DNA of 64,000 nt, taken from Maridesulfovibrio sp050916235 (GTDB lineage Bacteria > Desulfobacterota > Desulfovibrionia > Desulfovibrionales > Desulfovibrionaceae). Positions within the stretch are counted from its first letter, which is position 1. Every line of letters begins with the position of its first letter. This document shows positions 1 through 8,399 of this stretch, in pieces. Under the pieces are notes generated by a model, which saw only the letters and a list, made by a program, of their open reading frames with translations, was not told the DNA's origin and made no database searches. The DNA lies in contig NZ_CP104854.1 in the NCBI RefSeq assembly GCF_050916235.1, positions 1 through 64,000 on the forward strand, read 5' to 3'. A program made the translations under genes and the position numbers.

Positions 1-42
1 AGCATTTTTTCTCAATTATTCTAAATAAAATCCAGAAACGCG

Positions 43-960
43 CTATTTTGGAAGCTTGAGACTCCCGATAAACTCATCAAGAGACCCTGCTTTTACCCTT
101 TCGAGCACTTTGGGCAATTCTTCAGCAATCCTGAATGCCATATCAGGGCTGATGAAGTTTCCGGTTCCGATCTGCACAGCCTTTGCTCCTACCAGCAGAA
201 ACTCCGCGGCATCCTCTGCGGAGGTGATTCCTCCAAGCCCCATGACCGGAATCTTTACCGCATTCACGGCCTGGAACACACAGCGCAGCGCTACGGGCTT
301 GACTGCTGGACCGGAAAGACCTCCGATGACGTTTGCAAGGCGCGGGGTACGGCGTTCTATATCAACAGCCATGCCTGAAAGGGTGTTTATGAGTGACAGG
401 CCGTCTGCACCGCCGTCCTCTGCAGCGCGGGCACATACGGTTATATCAGTAACGTTGGGGGAAAGCTTGATGATGACCGGCTTATTACCGGCATTTTTCT
501 TAACCGCTTCCGCAACCTTTGCTATCTGGCGCGGGTCCTGCCCGAAAGCGATGCCGCCCTCTTTAACGTTGGGACAGGAAACGTTCACTTCAAGTGCGGC
601 AACCCCCTCTTCTCCGGCCAAGACTCCGGCCAGTTCGCCGAACTCAGCTGCATCAGTGGCATAGAGGTTGGCCAGCACGGCCAGATTTTTCCATGGCAGC
701 TTAGGGAGCTTTTCCTTGATAAAAACCTCAACACCGGGATTCTGGATACCGATTGCATTGAGCATACCACAAGGTGTTTCCGCAATTCTGGGCATGGGAT
801 TGCCTTCGCGCGGCTTCAGAGACAAACCTTTAACCACGATACCACCGAGGCTTTCGAGGTCACCAAAACGCTTGAACTCAAGACCGAAACCAAAAGTTCC
901 GGACGCGGTCAGAATGGGATTCTTGAGCTTCAGTCCGGCAAAATCTACTGACATATCCAT
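43..960 (-). CDS. pyrD: Dihydroorotate dehydrogenase, class 1B catalytic subunit
   Basis: Oxidises dihydroorotate to orotate, the fourth step of de novo UMP synthesis, in the cytoplasm. The 305-residue length and single TIM-barrel fold fit class 1 enzymes. The active-site loop NVSCPN near residue 126-131 carries Cys129, the catalytic base of class 1B enzymes, and the FMN-site stretch SGTFGFG lies at about 20-26. The class 1B assignment is confirmed by pyrK directly upstream (3-nt gap), which supplies FAD and an iron-sulfur cluster so that electrons go to NAD. The start ATG has GGAGGA seven bases upstream. pyrC and pyrE lie 9 kb away on the other strand. Confidence 0.97.
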   Translation of the reverse strand: MDMSVDFAGLKLKNPILTASGTFGFGLEFKRFGDLESLGGIVVKGLSLKPREGNPMPRIAETPCGMLNAIGIQNPGVEVFIKEKLPKLPWKNLAVLANLYATDAAEFGELAGVLAGEEGVAALEVNVSCPNVKEGGIAFGQDPRQIAKVAEAVKKNAGNKPVIIKLSPNVTDITVCARAAEDGGADGLSLINTLSGMAVDIERRTPRLANVIGGLSGPAVKPVALRCVFQAVNAVKIPVMGLGGITSAEDAAEFLLVGAKAVQIGTGNFISPDMAFRIAEELPKVLERVKAGSLDEFIGSLKLPK

Positions 961-963
961 TTA

Positions 964-1758
964 TTAATCCTCCAGACTGAGTTCGGTTGCTTTGAATACA
1001 GGGCCGGTAGTACAGACCTGGGTGTGATGTCCGTCGTCATCCTTGGCAACACAGCCGAGGCAAGCTCCTACGCCGCAGGCCATGCGATTTTCAAGGGAGA
1101 GCTCGGCATCTGCGCCGAATTCGCGGGCTGCACTCCAGACTGTCCGCAGAAAAGGCATGGGACCGCAGGCGGTAACAAGGCCTTCCTTGTCGGCATATTC
1201 TTTTACCAGCTCCCGCACACGGGCAATGATGGTCTGGATATCTTCAGGCTTTGTTTCACGGATGTCTTCCACTGCAACATTCCCGGCAATGGACTTGTAA
1301 GGATAATTCTCCAGCGGTGGCCGATGAGCAAAAAACAATTTAAGATTTTCAGGCTGCGAATGGGTGTCGACATATCCGCAAAAAGGAGCTAACCCCATTC
1401 CTCCGGCGAGCATGAGCACAGGACGGTCCACAGGTTTACTGAAAAAAGTTCCCAGCGGACCCCAGACATTAACCAGATCGCCTTCCTTGAGCTCAAGCAG
1501 ACGCTCGGTTCCGCGTCCCACTACCTGAAAAAGAATGGTCAGACTGGTATCGTCTGCGTTACAAATGGAAAAGGGACGACCCCAGACAAGGTCCAGAGGC
1601 CACGCCAGAGGTCTGATCATGACGAACTGGCCGGCTCTCCAGCCGTTATTCCAACCCGGGTATTCGAGTTTGAGTTCCACTATCTCCTCTCCGGGCGAGG
1701 AAAGTCCGAGGGCCTTGACATCAATGACTTTAACAGCCCTGCAATTGTTTGCACCCAT
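964..1758 (-). CDS. pyrK: Dihydroorotate dehydrogenase electron-transfer subunit
   Basis: Partner of PyrD in the class 1B heterotetramer; passes electrons from FMN through a [2Fe-2S] cluster and FAD to NAD+. The protein shows a ferredoxin-reductase FAD domain (RPFSI near residue 60), a NAD-binding half (MLAGGMGLAPF), and a C-terminal cysteine cluster CGVGACLGC followed by a fourth Cys about a dozen residues on, the PyrK iron-sulfur pattern. At 264 residues it is normal length. Translationally close to pyrD, so the two are surely co-transcribed. The U32-family gene starts only 57 bases away on the opposite strand, so the two promoters must be packed into that spacer; none is obvious. Confidence 0.96.
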   Translation of the reverse strand: MGANNCRAVKVIDVKALGLSSPGEEIVELKLEYPGWNNGWRAGQFVMIRPLAWPLDLVWGRPFSICNADDTSLTILFQVVGRGTERLLELKEGDLVNVWGPLGTFFSKPVDRPVLMLAGGMGLAPFCGYVDTHSQPENLKLFFAHRPPLENYPYKSIAGNVAVEDIRETKPEDIQTIIARVRELVKEYADKEGLVTACGPMPFLRTVWSAAREFGADAELSLENRMACGVGACLGCVAKDDDGHHTQVCTTGPVFKATELSLED

Positions 1759-1815
1759 GATTTAATCCTGTAGATGTTTGCTGTCCGCATAAGGGCGGCA
1801 CCAGCGTGATACATT

Positions 1816-3792
1816 ATGAATGAACATAAGCCAGAAATTCTTGCTCCGGCAGGAGACCAGTCTTCTTTTCTTGCGGCAGTAGCCGCAGGAGCAGACGCAG
1901 TATATGCCGGACTTAAACATTTTTCCGCCCGCATGGAAGCTTATAATTTCGCTACAAGCGAGCTTGCTGCTCTTGCGGAGCTCGGCCGGGCACACGGCGT
2001 GCGCACATACATTCCCATGAACACCCTCGTCAAGCCGGAAGACATGGAATCCGCCGCCCGCCTGATTGATCGTGTCAGCCGCACCGTCAAACCCGACGGC
2101 CTGATTGTTCAGGACCTCGCCATGGTCGATCTAGCCCGTCAGGTCGGGTACGAAGGTGAGCTTCACCTGTCCACCCTCGCCAACGTCACTCACCCTGCTG
2201 CCCTGAAAGCTGCGGCAGAGCTGGGCGTCAACAGGGTCGTAGTTCCCCGCGAACTCAACCTCGACGAAATTAAGCAGATGGCCGATGCCTGCCCGGAAAA
2301 CATGACTCTTGAAATGTTCGTGCACGGGGCCCTCTGTTACTGCGTATCCGGTCGCTGCTACTGGAGTTCCTTCTTCGGAGGCAAGAGCGGGCTGCGCGGC
2401 CGCTGTGTGCAGCCCTGCCGCAGACTCTACGGAGGAGCCCGCCGCAAGGATCAGCCCAAACGCCTTTTCTCCTGCCTCGACCTGGGCCTGGACGTACTTA
2501 CCAAGCCGACCCTCTCAATCCCTCAGGTTGCATCATGGAAGATCGAAGGACGTAAAAAAGGACCTCACTACGTTTTCTACACAGTTACGGCCTACCGGAT
2601 GCTGCGCGACAATCCCAACGACGCAAAAACCAAAAAGGATGCCGTGGAGCTTCTCAATCTCGCTCTGGGCAGACCCACATCGCACTCGGTATTCCTGCCG
2701 CAACGCCCTTATACCCCGCTTGATCCATCCAACGAAACCGGTTCCGGTTTCCTCATCGGCATCACCAAGCAGGAAAAGGACGGAAAACCATATTTCACCT
2801 GCCGCGAAGAACTTCTTCCCGGCGACTTTCTGCGCATCGGCTATCAGGACCAGCCGGGTCATCAGACCCTCAAGATACGCAAATACGTTCCTAAAAGAGG
2901 CAAGGTCTCCATTCCGGTAAAAGGAAAAACCCGTCTCATGTCCGGCACTCAGGTTTTCCTCATCGACCGCCGCGAGGAAGGATTGGTTAATGCGCTGAAA
3001 AAACTGGAAACAGAGCTTTCCAGAATCAATACCCCGGAAAAGACAGCCAGCGATATAAAGCTGCATCTGCCCGGAGCCTGCATTGCACCGGAACGGACTG
3101 CCCTGCATACCCTGCAGCGTAATCCTCCCAAGGGCAAAACCAAATTCGGCACTGATGTGTGGCTTTCAATGAACGCCCTCAAAAGAACCCCGCGTCCTGC
3201 CGTGTCAAAGATCTGGTGGCACCTGCCTCCGGTGATCTGGCCCAACGAGGAAGCCGAGATCAGAAAGGAAATTGAAATCTGCCTGAGCGGCGGAGGTCGC
3301 GATTTCGTTCTGAACGCTCCATGGCAGAAAGCCCTTTTCCCGGAAGACGCAAATACACGTTTCCACGCAGGGCCGTTCTGCAACGTTGCCAACCCGTTGA
3401 GCATCGCCATGCTTGCCGATATGGGATTCAGATCCGCCTATGTAAGCCCGGAGCTTTCCCGCGATGATTTCCTCGCCCTGCCTTCAGCCAGCAGACTGCC
3501 GCTGGGCGTGGTTGTATCCGGCATGTGGCCGCTTGGTATTTCAAGGATCATATCCGAAGAAACCCAGCTCATGAGTCCCATATACAGCCAGAAAAAAGAA
3601 ATCTGCTGGGCTCGTCAGTACGGACAGAACTACTGGATCTACCCCGGCTGGCCCCTTGACTTGTCCGCCGAGCGCAAGGTTCTTGAAAACGCCGGATACT
3701 CCATGTTCCTCGATATTCAGGAACCGTGGCCCAAATCCGTGCCGGAACCGAGCAGAACCAGCAACTTCAACTGGGATCTCAGCCTGTTGTAA
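1816..3792 (+). CDS. U32-family protein (RlhA/TrhP-like)
   Basis: Member of the collagenase-like peptidase U32 family. The first 300 residues give the family core: EILAPAG at the N-terminus, then a cysteine-bearing block (GALCYCVSGRCYWSS, GLRGRCVQPCRR) that in characterised relatives binds a [4Fe-4S] cluster. Family members RlhA and TrhP hydroxylate rRNA and tRNA, and UbiU/UbiV act in anaerobic ubiquinone synthesis; true protease activity is doubtful. The 658-residue length resembles RlhA (about 650), but I cannot choose between RNA hydroxylation and another role by eye. The gene is alone, followed by a strong hairpin terminator. Confidence 0.85.
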   Translation: MNEHKPEILAPAGDQSSFLAAVAAGADAVYAGLKHFSARMEAYNFATSELAALAELGRAHGVRTYIPMNTLVKPEDMESAARLIDRVSRTVKPDGLIVQDLAMVDLARQVGYEGELHLSTLANVTHPAALKAAAELGVNRVVVPRELNLDEIKQMADACPENMTLEMFVHGALCYCVSGRCYWSSFFGGKSGLRGRCVQPCRRLYGGARRKDQPKRLFSCLDLGLDVLTKPTLSIPQVASWKIEGRKKGPHYVFYTVTAYRMLRDNPNDAKTKKDAVELLNLALGRPTSHSVFLPQRPYTPLDPSNETGSGFLIGITKQEKDGKPYFTCREELLPGDFLRIGYQDQPGHQTLKIRKYVPKRGKVSIPVKGKTRLMSGTQVFLIDRREEGLVNALKKLETELSRINTPEKTASDIKLHLPGACIAPERTALHTLQRNPPKGKTKFGTDVWLSMNALKRTPRPAVSKIWWHLPPVIWPNEEAEIRKEIEICLSGGGRDFVLNAPWQKALFPEDANTRFHAGPFCNVANPLSIAMLADMGFRSAYVSPELSRDDFLALPSASRLPLGVVVSGMWPLGISRIISEETQLMSPIYSQKKEICWARQYGQNYWIYPGWPLDLSAERKVLENAGYSMFLDIQEPWPKSVPEPSRTSNFNWDLSLL

Positions 3793-3807
3793 ATCGCCAT
3801 AATCCAC

Positions 3808-3842
3808 AAAGGGTTCCATGCTTCAAGTTTGGAACCCTTTTT
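3808..3842. terminator. Bidirectional intrinsic terminator
   Basis: An 11-bp stem (AAAGGGTTCCA paired with TGGAACCCTTT) with an 11-nt loop, A-rich on the left and T-rich on the right. It lies between the convergent U32 gene and tautomerase gene and can serve both. Confidence 0.85.
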
Positions 3843-3857
3843 CATTCCCCGAAAAAA

Positions 3858-4202
3858 CTATCCGAACGTCCTGCTGTCCCAGCCAAGCATAGCTCCGTCA
3901 AGATTCTCAAAATCAATATATACACGTTTTCCATGCACACGCAGTTCTCTTGCCAGAAAAGCGCACAGCCTTTCTGCAATCGGAGCACATCGATCCTCCT
4001 GCAGGCCCAGACTTTTGAAAGTCACCAGTGCAGCCGGCTCAAGTGTCCCTGAAAAAGACATCTTCAAGCCGTCGTTAAACAGTATCATTACATAGCTTTC
4101 AGGTTTGCCGGCAGCCTCGGAAACAACCTTGGAAAGCTTTGCAACAAATTCATCCGCCTTGGCACCTACTTCGACATTGGTTTCTACACGAACGTAAGGC
4201 AT
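3858..4202 (-). CDS. MIF-like tautomerase
   Basis: Belongs to the macrophage migration inhibitory factor family (phenylpyruvate/dopachrome tautomerase fold). The 114-residue length, Pro right after the initiator Met (the catalytic base of the superfamily) and the ending MLGWDSRTFG, which matches the NVGWNNSTF ending of MIF, make the family clear. The substrate in bacteria is not known. It lies 11 bases downstream of the XRE regulator gene on the same strand, with a good GGGAGG ribosome site, so the two are probably co-transcribed and divergent from the TRAP operon. Confidence 0.88.
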   Translation of the reverse strand: MPYVRVETNVEVGAKADEFVAKLSKVVSEAAGKPESYVMILFNDGLKMSFSGTLEPAALVTFKSLGLQEDRCAPIAERLCAFLARELRVHGKRVYIDFENLDGAMLGWDSRTFG

Positions 4203-4213
4203 ACAATCCTCCC

Positions 4214-5146
4214 TTAAAGGCCACTTTCCTTAATCATTTTTCGCAGATAATCCGCAGCCCTTCTGCCCTTCAGCGCTTTGCCCCACAACTCCGTCACCAT
4301 TTTCTGGTGCAGTTCAAGGGCTTCCGGTGCTGATGTTAACATTCCCACGCCAAGTCGTACATTGGGAAAATCAGTTAATTTGTAAGGGCTGAGACAAAGT
4401 GTGGAGCGCTCAGGCTGACGGAAGATCTGGAAATGGGTGCTTGGAACGGAATCGACAAGAATACCTATCTGCACACCTATTGGCTGCTCTTCAAGAAGGT
4501 TGATTACATTTTCCACTTCACGGCGGGCCACCTCACGCCTTTCAAGGAGCACTTCTTCCGGCAGGTCGAAAGTTCCAACAAAACCGTTCCGCAAGAACTG
4601 TTCCAGATTTGTTGCAGACGCAAGATTGACCATTCCCGGACAGCGTTTCCTGTACCCTTTCTTACGCTCTTTCAGAACGGCAAGGACCTCGGATACATGC
4701 CTCTCAACTTCGGCACTCCCCTGCAGCTCACTTGGTAAACCTTCCTTTATGGAAATCATGAGGTATTTATCAAATTCGTCAGTGGTCAGGAGATAGGAAA
4801 CCAGTCCGAACATAACCGAAAGATGTTCCGACTCCGCTTCATTCTGACGCATTCTTTCAAAAAAACTTATTGCTGAGGAGATATACTCAACACCGACTCC
4901 CATAAGGGAAGTGAGGGATACCCCGAACAGCTCGGCAATGCTTTCCAATGTCTCCAGCTTAGGCGGGTCACCCTTTTCATAGCGATACAGCGCTGCCCGC
5001 GAAATACCTATCCTGGCAGCAATCTCTTCTGCACTGTACTTGCTGCCCAACCTGAAAGCTTTGAGTCTCTGGCCTATTTCTTTCGGACTAAGTTCACTCA
5101 TCCTGAAAACATCTCCATATTTATATGATGGATTCTCATTTGCCAT
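4214..5146 (-). CDS. XRE-family transcriptional regulator
   Basis: Cytoplasmic DNA-binding regulator. An N-terminal HTH of the XRE/Cro type covers roughly residues 20-75 (KYSAEEIAARIGISRAALYR is the helix-turn-helix, followed by YEKGDPPK). The remaining 230 residues form an unrecognised domain, probably ligand sensing or oligomerisation. Divergent from the TRAP-carbamoylase-pyrC operon, so it most likely controls that operon and itself. The start is uncertain: the frame opens at a TTG at 5158, an ATG at 5146 is used here, and another ATG at 5101 lies just before the HTH. Neither ATG has a strong ribosome site. Confidence 0.85.
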   Translation of the reverse strand: MANENPSYKYGDVFRMSELSPKEIGQRLKAFRLGSKYSAEEIAARIGISRAALYRYEKGDPPKLETLESIAELFGVSLTSLMGVGVEYISSAISFFERMRQNEAESEHLSVMFGLVSYLLTTDEFDKYLMISIKEGLPSELQGSAEVERHVSEVLAVLKERKKGYRKRCPGMVNLASATNLEQFLRNGFVGTFDLPEEVLLERREVARREVENVINLLEEQPIGVQIGILVDSVPSTHFQIFRQPERSTLCLSPYKLTDFPNVRLGVGMLTSAPEALELHQKMVTELWGKALKGRRAADYLRKMIKESGL

Positions 5147-5486
5147 CTTTGTAATCAATTGTGAACCAAAATCTCATTTTTGTGAACATTTTTTTCATTT
5201 GTTTCAAAAATTAGATTTTTCTTGACAATAATCTCTTTTCTGATTCATTTCTAAGCAATCGAAGACTGTGTTTTGTTACGATTCAAGTACTTCCGGGAGG
5301 AATCTTAAGACCGGTCCCCTTCAGGTTGGCCTGTCATGTTGAGCCGTTCAGGCCGTTCTTCCAGCTGCCGGACACAAAATCGAATCGAAAAAATGCAAGA
5401 CGCAAAATTTAAGCCCCGCAGGGTCCTATCAGGCCCCCAAGAGGCTTCTGACAGCACGGTTTCACAAATACTCAGGAGGCTTTCCA
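5147..5486. promoter_or_regulatory. Divergent regulatory region and long leader of TRAP operon
   Basis: A 340-base gene-free stretch. It holds a tandem 21-bp repeat at 5159-5200, a TTGACA box at 5222-5227 facing dctP with only a poor -10 behind it (suggesting activator dependence), and then about 220 bases of leader. Within the leader, GGCCTG (5328-5333) can pair with CAGGCC (5349-5354). The dctP ribosome site AGGAGG lies at the right end. No known riboswitch class was recognised. Confidence 0.5.
5159..5200. repeat. Two tandem 21-bp repeats, candidate operator
   Basis: TTGTGAAC recurs at 5159 and 5180, and TCATTT recurs at 5174 and 5195, giving two direct repeats with a period of exactly 21 bp, two helical turns. 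About 15 of 21 positions agree. The position between the XRE gene and the TRAP operon makes it a candidate regulator site; this is inference. Confidence 0.5.
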
Positions 5487-6506
5487 ATGAAATTTTTCGG
5501 ACGCATTGTCACTTTCGCACTGGCTCTGTGCCTGGTTGCGGGCGGCGTTGTTGCAGCAGAAGCAGCAAAATTCGAAGCTCGTATCGGTCACCTTGAATCT
5601 CCCCTGCAGCCCCGCCATCAGGGACTTGAAAAAGTAGCCGCACTGGTAAAGGAACGTACCGGCGGAGAAGTGGAATTCAAACTCTTCCCTTCCTCCCAAC
5701 TCGGTAACCAGCGCCAGATGAACGAAGGCGTACAGTTCGGCACTATTGAGGGAACCGTTTCTCCCGCAGCATTCCTCGGCGGCTTCAACCCCGCAGTATC
5801 CATCATGGACATTCCCTTCCTACTGCCCGTTGACCGTGCACAGGCTCAGGAACTGCGTCAGGGCGCATTCGGCAAGGAAGTCCTGAAAACTTTCGACTCC
5901 AAAGGTTTCAAGGCAATCGCAACCTGGCCCAACGGTCGCAAGAACTTCACTTCCAGCAAGCCCCTCAACACCCTGGCTGACTACAAGGGTCAGTCCTTCC
6001 GTGTAATGGATTCCAAAATCCTCATTGAGCAGTTTGCAGCAATCGGTGCTTCCGCCATCGCCCTGCCCTTCGGCGAACTCTACACCGCCCTGCAGAACGG
6101 CGTTGTTGACGGCGAAGAAAACCCCCTTGACACCATCCAGCGCATGAAGTTCTACGAAGTTCAGAAATACCTGGTAATGTCCGAACACGGTGCAATGGAA
6201 GATTACATCCTCTTCAACCCCATGTGGTGGGAATCCCTGCCTGCCAACTACCAGCAGATCATCATTGATGCCTTCCTTGAAGTAATGCCCAGTGTTGAGC
6301 TGAACAAGGAACAGGCTCAGAAGGATGCTCTTGAAGTAATCAAAAAGGCCGGAGTACAGGCTTCTCCCCTTTCCGATGCTGACCGTGCTGAAATGCGTAA
6401 GCTCATGTACCCCAGAACCAAGGCTGCCTACCTTGCACGTGCAGGAGTCACCGGGCAGAAGCTGATCGATCTTTACGAAAAAGAATACACCAAGATAGTA
6501 AAATAG
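5487..6506 (+). CDS. dctP: TRAP transporter substrate-binding protein (DctP family)
   Basis: Periplasmic solute receptor of a tripartite ATP-independent periplasmic transporter. Residues 1-27 form a Sec signal peptide ending near AAEAA. The mature part has the DctP/SiaP fold; NGRKNFTSSKPLNTLADYKGQ and the segment around residues 160-175 (RVMDSKI) match the region with the conserved arginine that usually binds a carboxylate. Length 339 is typical. Good AGGAGG ribosome site. First gene of the operon, separated from the membrane subunits by a strong terminator. The ligand is not proven; downstream genes suggest an N-carbamoyl or pyrimidine-type carboxylate. Confidence 0.93.
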   Translation: MKFFGRIVTFALALCLVAGGVVAAEAAKFEARIGHLESPLQPRHQGLEKVAALVKERTGGEVEFKLFPSSQLGNQRQMNEGVQFGTIEGTVSPAAFLGGFNPAVSIMDIPFLLPVDRAQAQELRQGAFGKEVLKTFDSKGFKAIATWPNGRKNFTSSKPLNTLADYKGQSFRVMDSKILIEQFAAIGASAIALPFGELYTALQNGVVDGEENPLDTIQRMKFYEVQKYLVMSEHGAMEDYILFNPMWWESLPANYQQIIIDAFLEVMPSVELNKEQAQKDALEVIKKAGVQASPLSDADRAEMRKLMYPRTKAAYLARAGVTGQKLIDLYEKEYTKIVK

Positions 6507-6521
6507 TTTGCATTCATATTG

Positions 6522-6556
6522 CGGCGGGAGAACGCGTGTTTTCCCGCCGTTTTTTT
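6522..6556 (+). terminator. Intrinsic terminator between dctP and dctQ
   Basis: CGGCGGGAGAAC pairs with GTTTTCCCGCCG (12 bp, one G-U pair) around a GCGT loop and is followed by seven T. It ends 12 bases before the dctQ start. It should cut most transcripts after dctP, giving more binding protein than permease. Confidence 0.88.
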
Positions 6557-6568
6557 CAGGAGTTACAC

Positions 6569-7087
6569 ATGCGGAAGTTACTGGGTTCCCTGCTCGCGGG
6601 AATACGAATCATCGAACGGATACTGATCATCTCAATCAACCTGATCATGGTCGGACTTTACACATTCAACGTGCTGGTGCGTGAAACAATGCCCCAGTAC
6701 GCCAGCACTTTCGCATGGATTGACGAAGCAACCCGCCTGCTAATGGTCTGGGCCGTATTTCTGGCCCTTGGCCTCGCCCTTGAACGGGGCCGTCAGGTTG
6801 CGGTAACCACACTTTTTGAAAAACTGCCCGAACTGCCCCGTAAAATAGTATCGGTCATTATCAACCTTACAGGAGTGGTATTCAGCTGCTATCTGGTCAA
6901 GCTGGGCATTGAACTGGTCAAATTCGTCATGCGTACAGGACAGTTAAGCCCAACTCTGGGCCTGCCCATGTACTGGCTCTACGTTGCACCGACCATAGGA
7001 TTCTCCCTGCTGGCCCTGCGCTATGCACTGGAGCTCTCCGGAGTCAACGACCGTCATTTCCGTCCCGTTCTTGTCGCGACCAAATAG
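6569..7087 (+). CDS. dctQ: TRAP transporter small permease (DctQ family)
   Basis: Small membrane subunit of the TRAP transporter, required with DctM for sodium-driven uptake. Four membrane helices are visible (about residues 15-40, 50-70, 85-110 and 125-150), with the typical DctQ stretch WIDEATRLLMVWAVFLALG between helices 1 and 2. The frame extends upstream to a GTG at 6536, but that codon lies in the terminator loop; the ATG at 6569 has CAGGAG at a proper distance, giving 172 residues. It follows dctP and precedes dctM by 19 bases. Confidence 0.92.
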   Translation: MRKLLGSLLAGIRIIERILIISINLIMVGLYTFNVLVRETMPQYASTFAWIDEATRLLMVWAVFLALGLALERGRQVAVTTLFEKLPELPRKIVSVIINLTGVVFSCYLVKLGIELVKFVMRTGQLSPTLGLPMYWLYVAPTIGFSLLALRYALELSGVNDRHFRPVLVATK

Positions 7088-7106
7088 TAAAGGCAGGTAA
7101 ATAAAC

Positions 7107-8384
7107 ATGACTCCCGTAATTATCCTCATCGCCCTGCTGATGCTTGTCTGCGGCTTTGAAATGCTGCTTGTGCTGGGCGTGCCAGCATTCCTGACCAAGG
7201 CATTCATTTTCCCCCGCATACCAGACCCGGTACTTATTCAGAAGCTGGTCGGCGGAATCAACTTTTCCACCCTGTTGGCAATTCCGTTTTTCATCTTCGC
7301 CGCAGAACTCATGGCTTCCGGCCAGATAGCCAGACGACTGACCGATCTTATCAAATATTTCACCGGCCACCGCCTAGGCGGCATCGGCCATACCACCATT
7401 GCAGGTTCCATGGCTTTCGGTTCCGTTTCCGGTTCCGCTCCGGCCACAGTTGCAGCCATGGGTAAACTCATGTACCCGGAACTGCGCAAGACCGGCTTCA
7501 GTGAAAAATTCAGCCTCGGACTGATCATCTCCAGTGCTGAAACGGCTCTGCTCATTCCGCCCAGCATCACCCTGATCATTTACGGCTGGATGACCGGAAC
7601 TTCCATCACCGGCCTGTTCATCGGCGGACTTGGTGTCGGTATAGCACTAGGCCTTGCTTTCTGCGCACTTGTCATGGTCGAATCCATCCGCAAGGGAGTC
7701 GGGCGCGGCGAAAAGACCGCCACCCCGTTCTGGACCGTTTTCAAGGATGCCGCATGGGCACTAGGCCTTCCGGTCATCATCCTCGGCGGAATCTATTCAG
7801 GTCTGTTCACCCCCACCGAGGCTGCAGCTGTATCCGTTGTTTACGCTATTCTGATTGAAGCATTCGTTTACAAGAACCTGTCCCTTTCCCGACTGATAAA
7901 CATCACCGAACGGGCGGCCATCTCCACCACCATCATTTTTATCCTGCTGGCCATGGGCAGCGTCCTGTCCTACTTTGTCACACTGGCTCAGGTTCCGGTC
8001 CTGATCACCAATTTCCTCACCGACATCCAAGCCGGTCCGCTGACTTTCCTGATGATCGTAAACGTGGCTTTCTTCATTGCAGGCATGTTCATCGACCCCA
8101 ACTCGGCCCTGCTGATTCTGGTTCCGCCCCTGTACCCCGTTGCCCTGTCCATGGGAATCGACCCCATCCACTTCGGCGAAATCGTCTGCCTGAACATCTG
8201 CATCGGCATGATCACTCCGCCCTTCGGCCTGGATATTTTCGTGGCCTCATCAACCCTTGAGAAGCCTGTAATGGCTATCATCAACGGGGTGTGGCCGTTC
8301 CTGTTTATCAACATTCTGGTGCTGATTCTGGTTACCTACGTGCCCGGTCTGGCTACCTTCCTGCCCAGCCTCATTGCACCCTAA
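7107..8384 (+). CDS. dctM: TRAP transporter large permease (DctM family)
   Basis: Main membrane subunit of the transporter, with about 12 hydrophobic helices in 425 residues, normal for DctM. Family landmarks are GSMAFGSVSGSAPATVAAMG near residue 105 and SSAETALLIPPSITLIIYG near 145, which form the elevator-type substrate core, and IGMITPPFGLDIFV near the end. Works with DctP and DctQ encoded just upstream. The hydrolase gene begins 15 bases downstream, so transport and hydrolysis of the substrate are probably co-expressed. Confidence 0.95.
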   Translation: MTPVIILIALLMLVCGFEMLLVLGVPAFLTKAFIFPRIPDPVLIQKLVGGINFSTLLAIPFFIFAAELMASGQIARRLTDLIKYFTGHRLGGIGHTTIAGSMAFGSVSGSAPATVAAMGKLMYPELRKTGFSEKFSLGLIISSAETALLIPPSITLIIYGWMTGTSITGLFIGGLGVGIALGLAFCALVMVESIRKGVGRGEKTATPFWTVFKDAAWALGLPVIILGGIYSGLFTPTEAAAVSVVYAILIEAFVYKNLSLSRLINITERAAISTTIIFILLAMGSVLSYFVTLAQVPVLITNFLTDIQAGPLTFLMIVNVAFFIAGMFIDPNSALLILVPPLYPVALSMGIDPIHFGEIVCLNICIGMITPPFGLDIFVASSTLEKPVMAIINGVWPFLFINILVLILVTYVPGLATFLPSLIAP

Positions 8385-8399
8385 ACAGGACTTTTATTT

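Noticed and set aside
6536..6568. Upstream GTG start for dctQ
   Set aside because: The codon lies in the loop of a strong terminator; ATG at 6569 has a proper ribosome site.
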